In this document: positions 5,276 through 11,637 of the stretch, in pieces
Position numbering within the stretch: the stretch's first letter is position 1
Layout: each line of letters opens with the position of its first letter
From: Modestobacter sp.
GTDB taxonomy: Bacteria; Actinomycetota; Actinomycetes; Mycobacteriales; Geodermatophilaceae
NCBI GenBank assembly: GCA_025965775.1
Contig: JAOPWG010000227.1
Location: 1-11,637 of the forward strand
DNA length: 11,637 nt
Reading direction: 5' to 3'
Notes under the pieces: generated by a model
What the model was told of the DNA's origin: nothing
Databases searched by the model: none
The model's input: the letters and a program-made list of their open reading frames with translations, nothing else
Translations under genes and position numbers: made by a program

Positions 5276-7234
5276 TCAGCCAAAGGCCTGCTGGAGGTCC
5301 TCGGAGGCGAGCGACGGACCGGTCGTCGCCGGGGCGGTCGACTGGGATGCACCGAGCTCCGGATCGGAGGCCACCTGGACCGCCACGACGGCAGGATCGA
5401 CCCGCATGACGGCGTAGCCGGCCACGGCACCCGCACCGAAGCCCGGCGCGAAGATGCGCATCGGCTCGGTGATGACGCCGTCGCGGACCGCATCGTGGAT
5501 CGCCAGCGGGATGCTCGCGGACGACGCGTTGCCGACGGTGGCGATGTTGAAGTACAGCTGGTCGGGGCTGAGCCCTGCCTGGCGGGCGAGCTGCACGACC
5601 ATCGTCTTGTTGGCCTGGTGGGGCACGATCAGGTCGATGCTGTCGAGCACGGAGGCCGCCTTGCCGTCCGGGTCCGGCAGGGCCCTGAGCTCGTCGATCA
5701 TCTGCGCCAGGTAACGGCCGGCCAGCGCCTTCACCTGCGGACCGAAGACCGTGATGTTGTTGTCGAACTCGCGATTGGGCCACAGGATCGAGTTGACCTC
5801 GCTCGCCGGTCCGCTGGCGTAGGTCTGCAGGTAGTGGAAGTCGGGGGCCTCGCCGTCGGGGGCCACTCCCACGACCATTGCCGCTGCGCCGTCCCCGAAG
5901 ATCATGCGCGAGGTGCGGACGTTGCCGATCTTGTCGGAGAACTTCTCGGCACAGACCACGAGCACCGGCCGTTCCACCTCCTGGAGCAGCCGGGTGGCCT
6001 CGGCCAGGCCGTAGGGCATGCCGGCGCAGGCCGCGATGATGTCGTGCGCGGAGTGGGTCTGGTAGATCCCCAGCTGGCCGCAGATGAAGGTCGCGAGGGA
6101 CGGGATCAGCCGTGAGCTCGTGCAGGTGCAGACCAGGACGCCGCCGATCTCCTCCGGGTCGCGCTGCGCCTGCTCCAGCGCGGCTTCCGCGGCCTGCAGG
6201 GCCAGGTCCTCCAGGCTCAGCGAGCTGTACCTGCGCTGCTCGATCCCCGTCTTGTCGCGGATCTCGTCGGCCCCCATCGGCGACCAGTTGTAGGCGGAGT
6301 TGCGGATCAGGTCATCGTTCGTGCAGGGCTGGTCGCCGTGCACCGCGGCCAGGGACTCCAGCCGCGGCATGACGGTGAACTGCCGGCGGACGTCGATCTC
6401 CGGGAACGGCCGCACCGGCGGCCGGGACTCCCGGGCCGGCGCGGTGGGCCGGCGGGTGGCACCGCTGCGCAGGTGGCGGAGGAAGGCCCGCACCTGCTTG
6501 TCGCGGGGGTGGAAGGCGACCACGTAGTCCTCGTCCTTGAGCCGGCCGGCCTCTGCCAGCTCGACCTGCCCCCGGTCCCACGGGTACTGGTTGTGCAGGA
6601 CCATGGCCCAGCGGTGCAACGCCTCGAGCTCCGGGACGTCCTCGTCGCAGTCGAGGATGTCGGCGTAGTCGTAGACGGGGTAGTCGGGGTCGTAGTGCGG
6701 CAGCCGGAAGGTGAGGTTGCCCGGCTTGTCCAGGAACTCGGCGACCGTCGGCTTGACCGCGGGCAGTGTGGTGGCGTGGTGCTTGCGGTTGGCGAAGACG
6801 TCGAACAGGATCCCGAAGATCCGGTCCTCGACGGCCGCGTCCCACCGAGGTGGCAGTGTCGGGTAGGCCGTGTGGACGGCGGCGACCTTGGCCTCACCGT
6901 CCTCCCAGGGCTGCAGGACGGGTAGGAAGACGTCGCTGCGCGACCGGGGCACGTCCGCCCAGCGCGTCGGCCGCTTGTCGTACATGGTGAGCGAGAAGCG
7001 GTTGGCCCAGAAGAGGTTGAGCGCGAGGTCGCGCATCAGGGCGTACCGGCTGTCGTAGGTGCCGGTCCGGGCCTTCTCGAGGATGTCGGTGCCACTCGGG
7101 GCCTTCGTCTCGAAGTCGCGGCCGATGACCTTGTCCAGCTGGTCCAGCGACTCCATGGTCGAGAAGTCCAGCTCCGGCATGATGTTCGAGGGGAACACCA
7201 GGCGACCGTGTCGGTTGAGGACGAACGCGTTCAT
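5276..7234 (-). CDS. Ketoacyl synthase III-type condensing enzyme with an unrecognised N-terminal domain
   Basis: This encodes 652 residues, about twice a normal FabH (~320). The ATG at 7234 has AAAGGA 6 bases upstream and follows the carboxylase stop by 36 bases, so the two are almost surely cotranscribed. Residues ~305-612 form a thiolase-fold KAS III domain with Cys403 in IIAACAGMPYGL, His539 in IVPHQANK and Asn569 in VGNASSASIP, the full Cys-His-Asn triad for decarboxylative condensation. Residues 1-~285 match no family I know. This part is rich in aromatic and acidic residues (HYDPDYPVYDYADILDCDED at 180-199, then LHRWAMVLHNQYPWD). A Pro/Arg linker (~258-280) joins the two, and a 40-residue Ala/Ser/Pro tail ends the protein. 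Relatives of the KAS part include FabH, the acetoacetyl-CoA synthase NphT7 and OleA. Next to a carboxylase, malonyl-CoA is a likely extender. Whether products stay on CoA or ACP is unknown. Confidence 0.88.
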   Translation of the reverse strand: MNAFVLNRHGRLVFPSNIMPELDFSTMESLDQLDKVIGRDFETKAPSGTDILEKARTGTYDSRYALMRDLALNLFWANRFSLTMYDKRPTRWADVPRSRSDVFLPVLQPWEDGEAKVAAVHTAYPTLPPRWDAAVEDRIFGILFDVFANRKHHATTLPAVKPTVAEFLDKPGNLTFRLPHYDPDYPVYDYADILDCDEDVPELEALHRWAMVLHNQYPWDRGQVELAEAGRLKDEDYVVAFHPRDKQVRAFLRHLRSGATRRPTAPARESRPPVRPFPEIDVRRQFTVMPRLESLAAVHGDQPCTNDDLIRNSAYNWSPMGADEIRDKTGIEQRRYSSLSLEDLALQAAEAALEQAQRDPEEIGGVLVCTCTSSRLIPSLATFICGQLGIYQTHSAHDIIAACAGMPYGLAEATRLLQEVERPVLVVCAEKFSDKIGNVRTSRMIFGDGAAAMVVGVAPDGEAPDFHYLQTYASGPASEVNSILWPNREFDNNITVFGPQVKALAGRYLAQMIDELRALPDPDGKAASVLDSIDLIVPHQANKTMVVQLARQAGLSPDQLYFNIATVGNASSASIPLAIHDAVRDGVITEPMRIFAPGFGAGAVAGYAVMRVDPAVVAVQVASDPELGASQSTAPATTGPSLASEDLQQAFG

Positions 7235-7270
7235 GGTGGTCCTTTCGAGACGTCCGGCGGATCGACAGGG

Positions 7271-11637
<4,367 letters not shown>

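Noticed and set aside
4350..7234. OleA-OleB-like head-to-head hydrocarbon pathway for the ketosynthase and hydrolase
   Set aside because: OleB-type proteins use an Asp nucleophile, whereas this hydrolase has Ser98 in GWSLG. No OleC ligase or OleD reductase is present, and the ketosynthase sits with a carboxylase instead.

Overview
This is a GC-rich window (roughly 70% G+C by eye) with strong G/C third-position bias and GGGAGG/AGGAG-type ribosome-binding sites. It reads as a chromosomal segment of an actinobacterium. A soil or rock-dwelling member of the Geodermatophilaceae or a similar family is plausible, but that placement is impression rather than computation. There are no rRNA or tRNA genes, no CRISPR array and no intact mobile element.

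Left part (1-2547): the 3' end of a flavohemoprotein gene (hmp-type nitric oxide dioxygenase, + strand) runs into a gene-free convergent spacer with a strong hairpin near its right end. A small cupin gene and an alpha/beta hydrolase gene follow, both on the - strand with good ribosome-binding sites. A 438-bp divergent region then separates the hydrolase from phaC. It carries two adjacent perfect palindromes just before the phaC start, one of them matching the Crp/GlxR-type operator.

Middle (2548-5219): phaC encodes a full-length class I/II-type polyhydroxyalkanoate synthase with its Cys-Asp-His triad. It converges on a second Ser-Asp-His alpha/beta hydrolase gene. The spacer between them is a short tandem repeat array that includes the stop codons of both genes.

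Right part (4350-11637, - strand): the hydrolase is the last gene of a probable three-gene operon. Its order of transcription is a very large single-chain biotin-dependent acyl-CoA carboxylase (5' end outside the window), then a ketoacyl synthase III-type condensing enzyme with a ~285-residue N-terminal domain I do not recognise, then the hydrolase.

The most interesting idea is functional. The carboxylase would make malonyl-CoA or an alkylmalonyl-CoA, the condensing enzyme could use it to make a 3-ketoacyl-CoA, and PhaC next door polymerises 3-hydroxyacyl-CoA. That would be a malonyl-CoA-driven route into polyhydroxyalkanoate or a related 3-ketoacyl product. The ketoreductase this requires is not in the window, so the link is inference.
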